A model generated the notes under the pieces. That model was not told the DNA's origin, did not search any database, and saw only the letters and a program-made list of their open reading frames with translations. Below, in pieces: positions 16,854 to 26,302 of a stretch of 64,000 nucleotides of DNA. Made by a program: the position numbers and the translations under genes. Numbering within the stretch: the stretch's first letter is position 1; every line of letters begins with the position of its first letter. The stretch is from assembly GCA_038146985.1 (NCBI GenBank), contig JAYQSQ010000009.1:124001-188000 (forward strand). The letters run 5' to 3'. The DNA comes from JADHLJ01 sp038146985 (GTDB lineage Bacteria; Pseudomonadota; Alphaproteobacteria; Thalassobaculales; Thalassobaculaceae).

Positions 16854-18783
16854 GTGAACAACTTCGGCAAGAATCTGGCGCTTTGGATCATCATCGGCGT
16901 GCTGCTGGTGGCGCTGTTCAACCTTTTCCAGAACACCTCGTCGCGAAGCGGGTACTCAAGCCTCGCGTTCTCCGATTTTCTGGGAGAGGTGGAGCGTGGC
17001 CGGGTCAACGAGGTCACCATCCAGGGAAACACCATCCAGGGGCATTTCGCCGACGGTCGGGCCTTCTCGACCTACGCGCCCAACGATCCGGGTCTGGTGG
17101 ATCGCCTGAAATCGGGTGGCGTGCGGATTTCCGCGGCGCCGCCGGAAGAAGGCATGTCTGGTCTGTTCGGAATTCTGATCTCCTGGTTCCCGATGCTGCT
17201 GTTCATCGGCGTGTGGATTTTCTTCATGCGCCAGATGCAGGGCGGCGGCGGCAAGGCTATGGGTTTCGGCAAGAGCCGGGCGCGCCTGCTGACCGAGAAG
17301 GTCGGCCGCGTGACCTTCGACGATGTCGCGGGTATCGATGAGGCCAAGACCGAGCTTGAGGAGATCGTCGAGTTCCTGAAAGACCCGCAGAAGTTCCAGC
17401 GGCTCGGCGGCAAGATCCCCAAGGGCTGCCTACTGGTCGGACCTCCGGGTACCGGCAAGACCCTACTTGCCCGCGCCATCGCCGGCGAGGCAAATGTTCC
17501 GTTCTTCACCATCTCGGCCCGACTTCGTCGAGATGTTCGTCGGTGTCGGCGCATCGCGGGTCCGCGATATGTTCGAGCAGGGCAAGAAGAACGCGCCCTG
17601 CATCATCTTCATCGACGAAATTGACGCCGTTGGACGGCATCGCGGCGCCGGACTTGGCGGCGGCAATGACGAACGCGAGCAGACGCTGAACCAGCTGCTG
17701 GTTGAGATGGACGGCTTCGAGGCGAACGAAGGGGTTATCCTGATCGCGGCTACCAACCGTCCGGATGTGCTTGACCCGGCCTTGCTGCGCCCCGGCCGGT
17801 TCGACCGGCAGGTCGTGGTGCCGAACCCGGATATCCTCGGGCGCGAGCGGATTCTGAAAGTTCATATGCGCAAGGTGCCGCTGGCGCCGGATGTGGAGCC
17901 GCGCACGATCGCCCGGGGCACGCCTGGATTCTCTGGCGCCGATCTCGCGAACCTCGTGAACGAGGCCGCCCTGCTTGCCGCGCGCAAGGGCAAGCGGGTC
18001 GTCGCGATGACGGAGTTCGAGGAAGCTAAGGACAAAGTCATGATGGGAGCGGAACGCCGTTCCATGGTCATGACGGACGAGGAAAAGAAACTTACCGCCT
18101 ATCACGAGGCCGGCCACGCGGTCGTGGCGCTGCACTGCCCGGACTCGGATCCGATCCACAAAGCGACGATCATTCCGCGCGGGCGCGCGCTCGGCATGGT
18201 GATGCGCCTGCCCGAGGGCGACCGGATCTCGCTTTCGCGCGCGAAACTTTTCGCCGACCTGCGGGTCGCCTGCGGCGGGCGGATCGCCGAGGAGATCATT
18301 TTCGGCGAAGAGCGGATTACGACGGGTGCGTCGTCGGATATCAAGATGGTCTCGGACATGTCGCGGCGGATGGTCACCGAATGGGGCATGAGCGACAAGC
18401 TCGGCTTCCTTGCCTATGGCGCTGATCAGCAGGAGGTGTTCCTCGGCCATTCGGTCACTCAAACCAAGAACGTCTCCGACGCGACAGCCAAGACGATCGA
18501 CGAGGAGATCCGCAGGATTATCGACGACGCATACAATGATGCGGCGAGGATCCTGAAGGAGAACCTGGACGAGCTCGAGGCGCTGGCGAAAGGGTTGTTG
18601 GAATACGAGACCCTGAGCGGTGACGAGATCAAGGCGCTGTTGAAGGGTGAGCCCATCGTGCGCGACGGCGGCGGCGACGAGACGCCGAAACAGGGCGGTG
18701 GCCGGCGGACGTCGGTTCCGACCGGCGGATCGCCCGGAAAACCGTCGGGCGGGCTGGAACCCGACCCGCAGCCCGGCGACTGA
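16854..18783 (+). CDS. ftsH: ATP-dependent zinc metalloprotease FtsH (one frameshift)
   Basis: FtsH is a membrane-anchored AAA+ protease that degrades damaged membrane proteins and regulators; it is essential in many bacteria. The GTG start at 16854 follows AAGGATGG. Membrane helices lie at about residues 8-25 and 105-128. Walker A is GPPGTGKT. At about 17515-17520 the frame breaks: ...FFTIS should continue as [20 protein letters not shown], but the sequence is 2 nt short and the frame moves. The rest is intact: Walker B CIIFIDEIDAVG, the second region of homology, and the zinc site AYHEAGHAVV. Because every motif survives and the gene is normally essential, I think this is a sequence error. 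As written, the first frame ends at 17624 and the second runs to 18783. Confidence 0.9.
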
Positions 18784-18804
18784 ACCTGGGGAGCGGGTTC
18801 GAGA

Positions 18805-19929
18805 ATGCGCCGGATCGAAAACCTGGCCGCGCCCGAGCGCGGCCTTTTCGTTCCAGGCGAGACCACCCTTTATCTGCGCCCCATCGATCTCGTTGAAGTC
18901 CGTCCGGGCGGTGCATCAAGCGAGGGTGAACTCGACCGGATGCTCGGCGGCGGACCGCTCCGGTTTCAGCGCGTCGAGGTCATTCTGCGGTCGCCCAGAC
19001 GGATTGCAGCGTTTACCGGAACCGTGGACAGGCTTCGGGATTGGGCGCTGACGGTCGGATGCCAGGACGAGTTCGACGCCGCGATGTTCAAGCTGACCCG
19101 GCGCCAGGGTCAGCTTTCCGCCGGCGCGGGCGGCGCCCCGCTGGTCATGGGAATCGTCAACGTCACCGATGACAGCTTTTCCGACAGTGCCGACCGGCGT
19201 GATCCGGAGGTCGCCGTTGCCCATGCGCATTCCCTGATCGCGTCCGGGGCCGACATCATCGACATCGGTGGCGAGTCGACGCGTCCGGGCTCTTCCGGTA
19301 TCAGCCGGGCGGAGGAGATCGACCGGGTAGTGCCGGTCATCGAGAAATGTGTCGGTTTCGGCGTTCCGATCAGTATCGACACCAGCAAGGCCGCGGTGAT
19401 GGAGGCCGCCCTGGGGGCCGGGGCGTCGATCATCAACGATATCACCGCGCTGACCGGCGATCCGGAAAGCCTCGGGATGGCATCGCGGGCGAGAGTGCCG
19501 GTGATCCTGATGCATATGCGCGGCACGCCGAGGACCATGCAGGACGAACCCCGGTACGATTGCGCGCCTCTCGATGTCTTCGACTACCTCGCAAGCCGGA
19601 TGGCGGCGTGCGAGCGGGTCGGCATTCCGGCTACCAATCTGGTTGCCGACCCGGGCATCGGTTTCGGTAAGAATGACAGCCACAACGCGGCGATCCTGGC
19701 GCGCATCGGCCTTCTGCACGGGCTCGGCGCTCCCGTGATGGTGGGGGTGTCCCGCAAGTCGATGATCGGAAGGTTGAGCCGGGACGAAGCCCCCAATGAA
19801 CGCCTTGGCGGGTCCCTGGCATTGGGATTAGGAGCGGTCGCGCAAGGCGTGCGCTTTCTACGGGTGCATGACGTGGCCGAGACCAAGCAGGCCTTACGCC
19901 TGCGCCGCGCGGTGCTGGACGCCCTTTAG
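18805..19929 (+). CDS. folP: Dihydropteroate synthase, with N-terminal extension
   Basis: DHPS joins para-aminobenzoate to the pterin diphosphate in folate synthesis and is the sulfonamide target. The core starts near residue 112 with MGIVNVTDDSFSDSADRR, then ADIIDIGGESTRPGS and, near the C-terminus, GVSRKSMIGRL. The protein has 374 residues, about 100 more than the usual 270; the extra part (residues 1-110) is soluble and has no function I can name, though similar extensions occur in related alphaproteobacteria. It follows ftsH by 21 bp and is probably co-transcribed with it. Confidence 0.92.
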   Translation: MRRIENLAAPERGLFVPGETTLYLRPIDLVEVRPGGASSEGELDRMLGGGPLRFQRVEVILRSPRRIAAFTGTVDRLRDWALTVGCQDEFDAAMFKLTRRQGQLSAGAGGAPLVMGIVNVTDDSFSDSADRRDPEVAVAHAHSLIASGADIIDIGGESTRPGSSGISRAEEIDRVVPVIEKCVGFGVPISIDTSKAAVMEAALGAGASIINDITALTGDPESLGMASRARVPVILMHMRGTPRTMQDEPRYDCAPLDVFDYLASRMAACERVGIPATNLVADPGIGFGKNDSHNAAILARIGLLHGLGAPVMVGVSRKSMIGRLSRDEAPNERLGGSLALGLGAVAQGVRFLRVHDVAETKQALRLRRAVLDAL

Positions 19930-20016
19930 GACATTGCCGGCTTCTGACACCGGTGCGAGACGGCAGCGGTCCGAATCATGTATAGGAACAACGATCGGTC
20001 CTGCCGTGGGTGAAAG

Positions 20017-21369
20017 ATGAAACGACAGCTGTTCGGAACCGATGGTGTGCGCGGCACCGCGAATGCCGGCCCGATGACGGCCGAGACGGTTCTGCGCATA
20101 GCCATGGCAGCGGGACATTATTTCGCCCCGACCTCCGGCGCGCACCGGGCATTGGCCGTTATCGGCAAGGACACGCGGTTGTCGGGCTATATGCTGGAGC
20201 CGGCAATGGTTGCGGGCTTCACGTCTATCGGCATGGATGTTGTCCAAGTCGGACCGATGCCGACGCCGGCGGTCGCGATGCTGACCCGCTCGCTGAGGGC
20301 CGATCTCGGTGTCATGCTCTCGGCGTCGCACAACCCGTATCAGGACAACGGGATCAAGCTGTTCGGCCCCGACGGTTACAAGCTTTCGGACCAGATCGAA
20401 ATGGAGATCGAGAGCCTCGTGGCAGGCCACAAGCCGGTGACTCTGGCTTCCGCGGACAAGCTGGGCCGGGCACGCCGGTTGGATGACGCCCGTGGCCGCT
20501 ATATCGAGACCGCGAAATCGACCTTTCCCAAGGGCATGCGCCTTGAGGGACTGAAGCTGGTGGTCGATTGCGCCAATGGTGCGGCTTACAATCTTGCCCC
20601 CAAGGTCTTCTACGAGCTTGGCGCCGAGGTGATTCCGATCGGAGTCGATCCCGACGGATTCAACATCAACCGTGACTGCGGCGCGACGGCGCCGGAAACC
20701 ATGCGACAGGCGGTCGTGGTGCATGGCGCCGATGTCGGCATTGCCCTCGACGGCGATGCCGACCGGCTGATCATGGTCGACGAGACCGGGACCGTCGTCG
20801 ATGGCGACCGGATCATGGGTCTGATCGCGACATCCTGGCTGGACGAAGGACGGCTCCACGGCGGCGGTATCGTCAGCACCGTCATGTCCAATCTCGGTCT
20901 TGAGCGCTATCTCGAAGGGCTTGGCCTTGCTCTGGTCCGGACATCCGTCGGCGATCGCTATGTCGTCGAGCGCATGCGCGAGGACGGGTACAATCTCGGC
21001 GGCGAGCAATCCGGCCATATCATTATGAGCGATCACGCGACCACCGGCGATGGAATCATCGCCGCGCTTCAGGTCCTGGCCGTGTTGCTGCGGGAAGGCC
21101 GTCCCTTGAGCCAGGTCGCGAAGATATTCGAGCCCTTGCCGCAATTGCTCCGCAACGTCCGGTTCGCCGGTTCGCCCCCGCTCGGGAAACGATCGGTCAA
21201 GAAGGCGATCCAGGCGGGCGAGACGCGGCTGGCGGCCAATGGCCGCCTGCTGATCCGCAAATCGGGAACCGAGCCCCTGATCCGCGTCATGGCGGAAGGC
21301 GAGGATGAATCCCTGATTGCCGAGGTGGTGAACGATATCGCCGGCGAGATCGAGCGGGCAGCCGGGTAA
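20017..21369 (+). CDS. glmM: Phosphoglucosamine mutase
   Basis: A 450-residue enzyme converting glucosamine-6-phosphate to glucosamine-1-phosphate for UDP-GlcNAc and hence peptidoglycan and lipopolysaccharide. Motifs in order are RQLFGTDGVRG at the N-terminus, the phosphoserine loop MLSASHNPYQDNG, the metal site ALDGDADRL, the sugar-binding GGEQSGH, and the phosphate-binding RKSGTEPLIRVM near the end. The length is typical. The stop overlaps the thiD start (TAATG). Confidence 0.95.
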   Translation: MKRQLFGTDGVRGTANAGPMTAETVLRIAMAAGHYFAPTSGAHRALAVIGKDTRLSGYMLEPAMVAGFTSIGMDVVQVGPMPTPAVAMLTRSLRADLGVMLSASHNPYQDNGIKLFGPDGYKLSDQIEMEIESLVAGHKPVTLASADKLGRARRLDDARGRYIETAKSTFPKGMRLEGLKLVVDCANGAAYNLAPKVFYELGAEVIPIGVDPDGFNINRDCGATAPETMRQAVVVHGADVGIALDGDADRLIMVDETGTVVDGDRIMGLIATSWLDEGRLHGGGIVSTVMSNLGLERYLEGLGLALVRTSVGDRYVVERMREDGYNLGGEQSGHIIMSDHATTGDGIIAALQVLAVLLREGRPLSQVAKIFEPLPQLLRNVRFAGSPPLGKRSVKKAIQAGETRLAANGRLLIRKSGTEPLIRVMAEGEDESLIAEVVNDIAGEIERAAG

Positions 21370-22196
21370 TGGCCGAGGCGAAAAGCGGGACGCCGATGCG
21401 CGGTCGGGTCCTGATCTGCGCTGGCTCGGATTCCGGTGGCGGCGCGGGGATCCAGGCCGATATCAAGGCGGTGACGGCGCTCGGCGGGTTCGCCGCGACG
21501 GCGCTGACGGCGTTGACGGCGCAAAATACAGTGGGCGTGCATGGCATCCATGACGTACCCCTGGATTTCGTCGACCAGCAGATCCGCGTGGTCCTAGACG
21601 ATATCGGCGCCGATTGCGTGAAGACCGGCATGCTGCACAACGAGGGTGTGATCCGCACGGTGATCCGGGCGCTTCGGGACGTGGCCCCGGACGTCCCGCT
21701 GGTGGTCGATCCGGTGATGGTGGCCAAGGGCGGTCACAAATTGCTGGACCCGGACGCGCTCGGTGCCTTGCGGGACGAGATGGTCCCGAGAGCGCATCTC
21801 GTCACGCCGAACATTCCGGAAGCCGAACTGCTGAGCGGGATGAAGATTGTCGATCTCGACGGAATGCGCCGGGCCGCTGAGCGATTGCTGGACCTTGGGC
21901 CGAAAGCGGTGCTGCTGAAGGGCGGGCACATGGAAGGCGAGGTGCTGACCGATCTTCTGGTGACCCGCGAGGGCACTGAAAGCTTCAGCGGGCCCCGCTT
22001 GAACACGCCGCACACCCATGGAACCGGTTGCACCATGGCATCCGCCATCGCCGCCGGAATCGCTCAGGGTCTCTCGGTGCCACGCGCAGTGGCGCGGGCG
22101 CGGGACTATGTTCATGTCGCGATCGTCACCGCTCCAGGCCTGGGACGGGGGCACGGGCCTCTCAATCACGCGCATACGGTGCGCGCCGACGCATGA
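21369..22196 (+). CDS. thiD: Hydroxymethylpyrimidine/phosphomethylpyrimidine kinase
   Basis: A 275-residue ribokinase-fold enzyme that phosphorylates HMP and HMP-phosphate in thiamine synthesis. The N-terminal motif AGSDSGGGAGIQADIKAV and the C-terminal anion-hole motif NTPHTHGTGCTMASAIAAG are clear. It starts on the last base of the glmM stop and overlaps the following DUF1194 gene by 4 bp, so the three are translated as a unit. No TPP riboswitch is visible, which fits an internal operon position. Confidence 0.93.
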   Translation: MAEAKSGTPMRGRVLICAGSDSGGGAGIQADIKAVTALGGFAATALTALTAQNTVGVHGIHDVPLDFVDQQIRVVLDDIGADCVKTGMLHNEGVIRTVIRALRDVAPDVPLVVDPVMVAKGGHKLLDPDALGALRDEMVPRAHLVTPNIPEAELLSGMKIVDLDGMRRAAERLLDLGPKAVLLKGGHMEGEVLTDLLVTREGTESFSGPRLNTPHTHGTGCTMASAIAAGIAQGLSVPRAVARARDYVHVAIVTAPGLGRGHGPLNHAHTVRADA

Positions 22197-22891
22197 CGAA
22201 AACCAGGCTCCGGCTTGGCTTAATTCTTCTCGGTTTCCTTGCCGCAGGCCTGTTGCCCGATCCCACGCGTGCCCAAACGCCCATCGATCTCGAACTGATC
22301 ATGGCGGTCGACGTTTCAGGCAGCGTCGATGGCGAGGAATACGCGCTTCAGATGGGCGGGATCGCCAGCGCGTTCCGTGATCCGGAAGTGCTCCACGTGA
22401 TCGAAACCGCCACCCGTCGCGGGATCGCGGCGAGCGTGATCCTGTGGTCCAGTTCCGAGTGGCAGACGATTGCCGTCGACTGGCGATGGATCCGGACCCG
22501 CGCCGATGCCTTTGCCTTTGCCGCCGCGGTCGAGCGCGCGCCTCGAGAATCCGCGGGCAACACGGCAATCGCCTCGGCCATCGACTTCGCGGTCCGGCAT
22601 TTCGGCCGTAGCGGGTTCGAGGGCGCCCGCCGGGTCATCGATGTGTCCGGTGACGGCATTTCCAATGACGGACCGGATACCGAACCGGCCCGCGATAGGG
22701 CGGTGGTCTTGGGGATCACGATCAATGGGCTGGTCATCGTCGAGAATAATCTGCCGGCCAGACGATTTTACCGCCGCAGCGTGATCGGCGGCCCCGGCGC
22801 CTTCGCGATGGATGCTCGAGGCTTCGCCGATTTCGCCCGGGTCTTCCGCCTGAAACTTCTGAAGGAGATCAGCGGGCCAGGGATCTCCTGA
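22193..22891 (+). CDS. DUF1194 secreted protein with von Willebrand A-like fold
   Basis: A 232-residue protein with a signal peptide (about residues 1-28, core LGLILLGFLAAGLL, cleavage after TRA). The mature part starts with LELIMAVDVSGSVDGEEYAL; DVSGS is a MIDAS-type metal site of vWA domains, and VIDVSGDGISNDGPDTEPA is a second family mark. It matches DUF1194. The role is unknown; the protein is probably periplasmic. It is coupled to thiD (ATGA) but has no evident link with thiamine. It ends 28 bp before the convergent MocR gene. Confidence 0.82.
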   Translation: MTKTRLRLGLILLGFLAAGLLPDPTRAQTPIDLELIMAVDVSGSVDGEEYALQMGGIASAFRDPEVLHVIETATRRGIAASVILWSSSEWQTIAVDWRWIRTRADAFAFAAAVERAPRESAGNTAIASAIDFAVRHFGRSGFEGARRVIDVSGDGISNDGPDTEPARDRAVVLGITINGLVIVENNLPARRFYRRSVIGGPGAFAMDARGFADFARVFRLKLLKEISGPGIS

Positions 22892-22919
22892 CGCTGATCG
22901 GGCGCGTGCCGGCGGAATT

Positions 22920-24314
22920 CTAAAGCACCGAGTGGCGACCGGAGGAAGCGCTGTCATCCAACAATTCGCGGAGAATGCCGAGTCCGCGCGCGACGGCCGC
23001 GTCGGATGGCGGGTTGCCGATGCAAAGCCTGAGATGCGAACGCCCGTAGCCCCGGCTTGCGGTGAAAACGTCCCCGGCGGAGACCAGAACCCCGCGCGCC
23101 GCCACCGCTCCGGCGACCTCTCTCGCCTCGAGCCCGTCAGGCAGGCGCAGCCAGGCATGCATTCCCCCGGGATGTGAGATCAGATCGTGATCCCCCAGGA
23201 TCTTCCGAAGGATTGACTGCCGCCCCGCCAAAACCCGGCGCTTATGCGCCTCCAGCTTCCTCGCGGTACCGTCTGCGACCCAGCGGGAGAACAGTTCCGC
23301 CATCGGCGGTGCCGGCATCCAGGTGCTGGTCCGGACCACCGCTTCGATCCGACTGATCATCCGTTCTGGCGCGATCAGGCCGCCGATGCGCAGGCCGGGA
23401 ACGAACTGCTTCGACGCGCTGGACAGGAAGATCACATGATCCGGGGCGAGCGCGGCAAGCGGTTCCGGCGCGTCGTCGTTGAGAAACCGGTAGATGTCGT
23501 CTTCCACGATCAACAGGTTTTCGCGTTGCGCGATCCGGGCAATCGCACGGCGGCGCTCGAGGGGAAGCGTGGCGCAGGTTGGATTATGGACCGTCGGCAC
23601 AGCGTAATAAGCGCGCGGTCCATGCTGACGGCAGGCGGCTTCCAGGGCATCGGGAATGACGCCGTCCCCGTCCATTTCGACCGCGACCAGGCGCAGCTTG
23701 AGCATGGCGGCAAGCGATATCATGCCTGGGAAGGTGAAGCGGTCCACCAGCACAACGCCGCCGGGTTCCAGCGTCGCCGCGAAGGCCAGCATCATGGCGT
23801 TCTGCGCACCGGATGTCACGATCGCGCGGGCCGGATCGGCTGGAACGCCCTGATCCCGGAACCACGCGGCGACGGCCCGGCGATGCCGCTCGAGGCCGCC
23901 ATGGGGGGTATAGCCCAGCAGCGGCTCTATGCCTTCCATGCCGGCGATTTCGCGCAGGCCCGAGCGAAACGCATCAGCCTCATCGGGCCCCAGCGGTGGA
24001 TAGTTGAGGCCAAAATCGACAACATCGTCCGACGATGTTTCCGCCGGACCGGTCCCGAAGCCCTTGCCGGGTCGCTCCCGCACGAAAGTGCCGCGGCCGA
24101 TTTCGCCGTCAATCAACCCCCGCGCCGTCGCCTCGGCATAGGCGCGGGTCACCGTGCCGATGGTCAGGCCCAGCTGGTAAGCGAGATCTCGGTGTGTCGG
24201 CACCCGGGTGCCGGCCGGAAGATTGCCGTTCGCGATGTCGTCGGCCAGGGCTGCCGCGATCGCGAGATAGCGGGGCCCACGATAGCGCGACAGATCTGGA
24301 AGCCATTTTGTCAT
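22920..24314 (-). CDS. MocR-type regulator (GntR HTH fused to aminotransferase domain)
   Basis: A 464-residue PLP-dependent transcription regulator. The winged helix lies at about residues 10-80 (RYLAIAAALADDIANGNLPAG, then THRDLAYQLGLTIGTVTRAY), followed by a fold-type I aminotransferase domain. The PLP lysine is in FLSSASKQFVPGLRIGG. The ATG at 24314 is chosen because the HTH begins right after it; the upstream open frame crosses the promoter. It is divergent from the dehydratase-alaX-phzF operon, the usual position for a MocR controlling its neighbour. An inverted repeat 5 bp upstream of the start suggests autoregulation. Confidence 0.88.
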   Translation of the reverse strand: MTKWLPDLSRYRGPRYLAIAAALADDIANGNLPAGTRVPTHRDLAYQLGLTIGTVTRAYAEATARGLIDGEIGRGTFVRERPGKGFGTGPAETSSDDVVDFGLNYPPLGPDEADAFRSGLREIAGMEGIEPLLGYTPHGGLERHRRAVAAWFRDQGVPADPARAIVTSGAQNAMMLAFAATLEPGGVVLVDRFTFPGMISLAAMLKLRLVAVEMDGDGVIPDALEAACRQHGPRAYYAVPTVHNPTCATLPLERRRAIARIAQRENLLIVEDDIYRFLNDDAPEPLAALAPDHVIFLSSASKQFVPGLRIGGLIAPERMISRIEAVVRTSTWMPAPPMAELFSRWVADGTARKLEAHKRRVLAGRQSILRKILGDHDLISHPGGMHAWLRLPDGLEAREVAGAVAARGVLVSAGDVFTASRGYGRSHLRLCIGNPPSDAAVARGLGILRELLDDSASSGRHSVL

Positions 24315-24318
24315 GATG

Positions 24319-24390
24319 ACAATCTTTCGATTGTATCTAAAAAATCGGTATATTACTCCTTCATAATCGACGCAATGATGAAATTGTATC
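24319..24390. promoter_or_regulatory. Candidate MocR operator sites
   Basis: In the AT-rich divergent gap, ACAATC and GATTGT form an inverted repeat with a 4-bp spacer (24319-24334). ATTGTATC occurs twice in direct orientation (24330-24337 and 24383-24390), 53 bp apart, about five helical turns. MocR proteins are known to bind such spaced direct repeats. The sites flank the reverse-strand promoter at 24347-24375. Confidence 0.5.
24347..24375 (-). promoter_or_regulatory. Promoter of the MocR-type gene
   Basis: Read on the reverse strand, TTGCGT (24375-24370) and TATACC (24352-24347) are separated by 17 bp, giving a start near 24340. The putative inverted-repeat operator lies just downstream, between this start and the ATG at 24314. 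Confidence 0.45.
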
Positions 24391-24556
24391 GAAATTGCGT
24401 GTAGAAAATGAAGACAATTTGCGTCAGACGGCCTGCTTGTCCAAGGGAAGAAACCGATGGCAATGCATGCGTGTCCGTGATGGTTGTGGACCGGTGTTTC
24501 ACGCGGCGGCGGTTCCATGCTAAGCGACGGTGGCGCCAACAAGGCGAGGTAAGGAA

Positions 24557-25549
24557 ATGTCCGGATACAAACTGACCGTGGCCGGGTTGGAAGCGACCGC
24601 CGAGACGGTGCATGCGGTCATGCAGGCAACACCGCAATATAACTGGCCGCTGCTCTCCGCACGGGCAGGTGCGGATGTTTGGGTGAAGCACGAGAACCAT
24701 ACGCCGACCGGCGCCTTCAAGGTGCGCGGCGGCGTGATCTATGTGAACGACCTGCTACGGCGCGAACCAGATTGTCCGGGCGTCATCGCCGCGACACGCG
24801 GCAATCATGGACAGAGTGTTGCCTGCGCGGCGACGAGGCGGGGTCTTTCCTCGACGGTGGTTGTGCCGCACGGAAACTCGATGGAAAAGAACGCGGCAAT
24901 GCGCGCCCAGGGTGCCGATCTTGTCGTGCACGGCGCCGATTTTCAGGAAGCGCTGGAATACGCCCAGGATCTCGCCGCCGAGCGCGGCCTGCATATGTTT
25001 CCGAGCCTGCACGAGCATCTGGTGCGGGGTGTCGGAACCTATGCCTGGGAGCTGTTTTCGGCGGTTCCTGATCTGGACACGGTCTATGTGCCGATCGGCA
25101 TGGGTTCGGGAATCTGCGGTGTGATCGGCGCGCGTGACGCGCTGGGACTGGCGACCAAGGTGGTTGGCGTCGTGGCGGAAAACGCGCCGGCCTATGCCCT
25201 GTCCTTCGAACGGCGCGAAGCGGTCTCGACGAACACGGCGGATACCATGGCCGACGGCGTCGCCTGCCGGGTACCGGCGATGGACGCGCTGGAGGTGATC
25301 TGGGCAGGCGCCGATCGGGTTGTCCGGGTCTCGGACGCGCAGATCAAGGCGGCGATGCGGCACTATTTCACCGACACTCATAACGTCGCCGAAGGCGCGG
25401 GCGCGGCGCCGCTTGCCGCGCTGTTGAAAGAGCGTGAGACGATGGCCGGCAAACGGGTCGGACTGATCCTCAGCGGCGGCAATATCGATCGCGCGGTCTA
25501 TCAGTCGATCTTGATGGAAGCGGACAGTCAGGAGGCATCCACGGCATGA
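24557..25549 (+). CDS. Threonine/serine dehydratase-like PLP enzyme
   Basis: A 330-residue fold-type II PLP enzyme of the threonine dehydratase group, which deaminates hydroxy-amino acids to keto acids. The PLP lysine is in HENHTPTGAFKVRGG and the phosphate-binding loop is MGSGICG. There is no C-terminal ACT regulatory domain, so it is a catabolic-type rather than a feedback-regulated biosynthetic enzyme. It resembles the EutB-like dehydratases of hydroxyectoine degradation as well as plain threonine dehydratases; I cannot decide between them. The ATG at 24557 is preferred over an in-frame codon at 24530 because it directly follows AAGGCGAGGTAAGG. It overlaps the next gene by 4 bp. Confidence 0.8.
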   Translation: MSGYKLTVAGLEATAETVHAVMQATPQYNWPLLSARAGADVWVKHENHTPTGAFKVRGGVIYVNDLLRREPDCPGVIAATRGNHGQSVACAATRRGLSSTVVVPHGNSMEKNAAMRAQGADLVVHGADFQEALEYAQDLAAERGLHMFPSLHEHLVRGVGTYAWELFSAVPDLDTVYVPIGMGSGICGVIGARDALGLATKVVGVVAENAPAYALSFERREAVSTNTADTMADGVACRVPAMDALEVIWAGADRVVRVSDAQIKAAMRHYFTDTHNVAEGAGAAPLAALLKERETMAGKRVGLILSGGNIDRAVYQSILMEADSQEASTA

Positions 25550-26250
25550 CCGAGGAACTTTTTCGCGAGGACTCGTACCTGAAAAGCTGCGAGGCGACAG
25601 TCGTTGCCGTAACCCAGGACGGAATCATCCTGGACCGCACGGTGTTCTATCCCGAGGGTGGCGGGCAGCCGGGGGATACCGGCGTTCTGAGATTGTCCGG
25701 CGGCGCCGATGTGATTATCTCCGATACCCGCAAGGGCGGCGACGGGATTGTCCACGTCCCGGGTGAGGGCGCACCGGCACCGGCGGTGGGAGACAAGGTC
25801 ACGGCCGAGATCGACTGGGATCGCCGTTATCTTCACATGCGGGTCCACACGGCACTTCACGTCTTGTGCGCGCATGTGGAGGGGGCGGTGACCGGCGGCT
25901 CGATCGGTGCGGGCAAGGGCAGGCTCGACTTCGACATCCCGGGAGAACGCCCGGACAAGGAGATCCTGACGCAAAAGCTGATGGAGGTTGTGAATGCCGA
26001 TCTTCCGCTTTCCATCTCCTGGATCTCCGACGAGGAACTGGCGCGCAATCCCGACCTGGTCCGGACCATGTCGGTGAAGCCGCCGACCGGCGCCGGCAAG
26101 GTCCGGATGATCCGGGTCGGGGACGGCGTCGACTTCCAGCCCTGCGGCGGCACGCATCTGCGATCGACAGGTGAAATCGGCCAGATCGCGGTCGGGAAGA
26201 TCGAGAACAAGGGCAAACAGAACAGGCGGATCAACGTCGCTTTGCAATAG
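25546..26250 (+). CDS. AlaX-like alanyl-tRNA editing protein
   Basis: A 234-residue stand-alone editing domain related to the AlaRS editing domain and ThrRS/AlaRS second-additional domain; members hydrolyse Ser- or Gly-tRNA-Ala. The N-terminal barrel has TVFYPEGGGQPGDTG. Zinc ligands are visible as HTALH (an HxxxH) and CGGTHLRSTGE (a CxxxH). It is coupled to the dehydratase (ATGA overlap). Since that neighbour acts on hydroxy-amino acids, a link with serine or a related misacylating amino acid is plausible but inferred. Confidence 0.86.
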   Translation: MTEELFREDSYLKSCEATVVAVTQDGIILDRTVFYPEGGGQPGDTGVLRLSGGADVIISDTRKGGDGIVHVPGEGAPAPAVGDKVTAEIDWDRRYLHMRVHTALHVLCAHVEGAVTGGSIGAGKGRLDFDIPGERPDKEILTQKLMEVVNADLPLSISWISDEELARNPDLVRTMSVKPPTGAGKVRMIRVGDGVDFQPCGGTHLRSTGEIGQIAVGKIENKGKQNRRINVALQ

Positions 26251-26302
26251 CGGAAGCACGGATGTTCCGAAGCCGGATCGCGGAGCGGAGAGGGATCGAC
26301 AT

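Noticed and set aside
19894..21144. Reverse open frame opposite glmM
   Set aside because: Asp/His/Arg-rich antisense translation; glmM is unambiguous on the forward strand.
23244..24404. Forward open frame opposite the MocR gene
   Set aside because: Antisense shadow; crosses the regulator promoter and carries no protein motifs.
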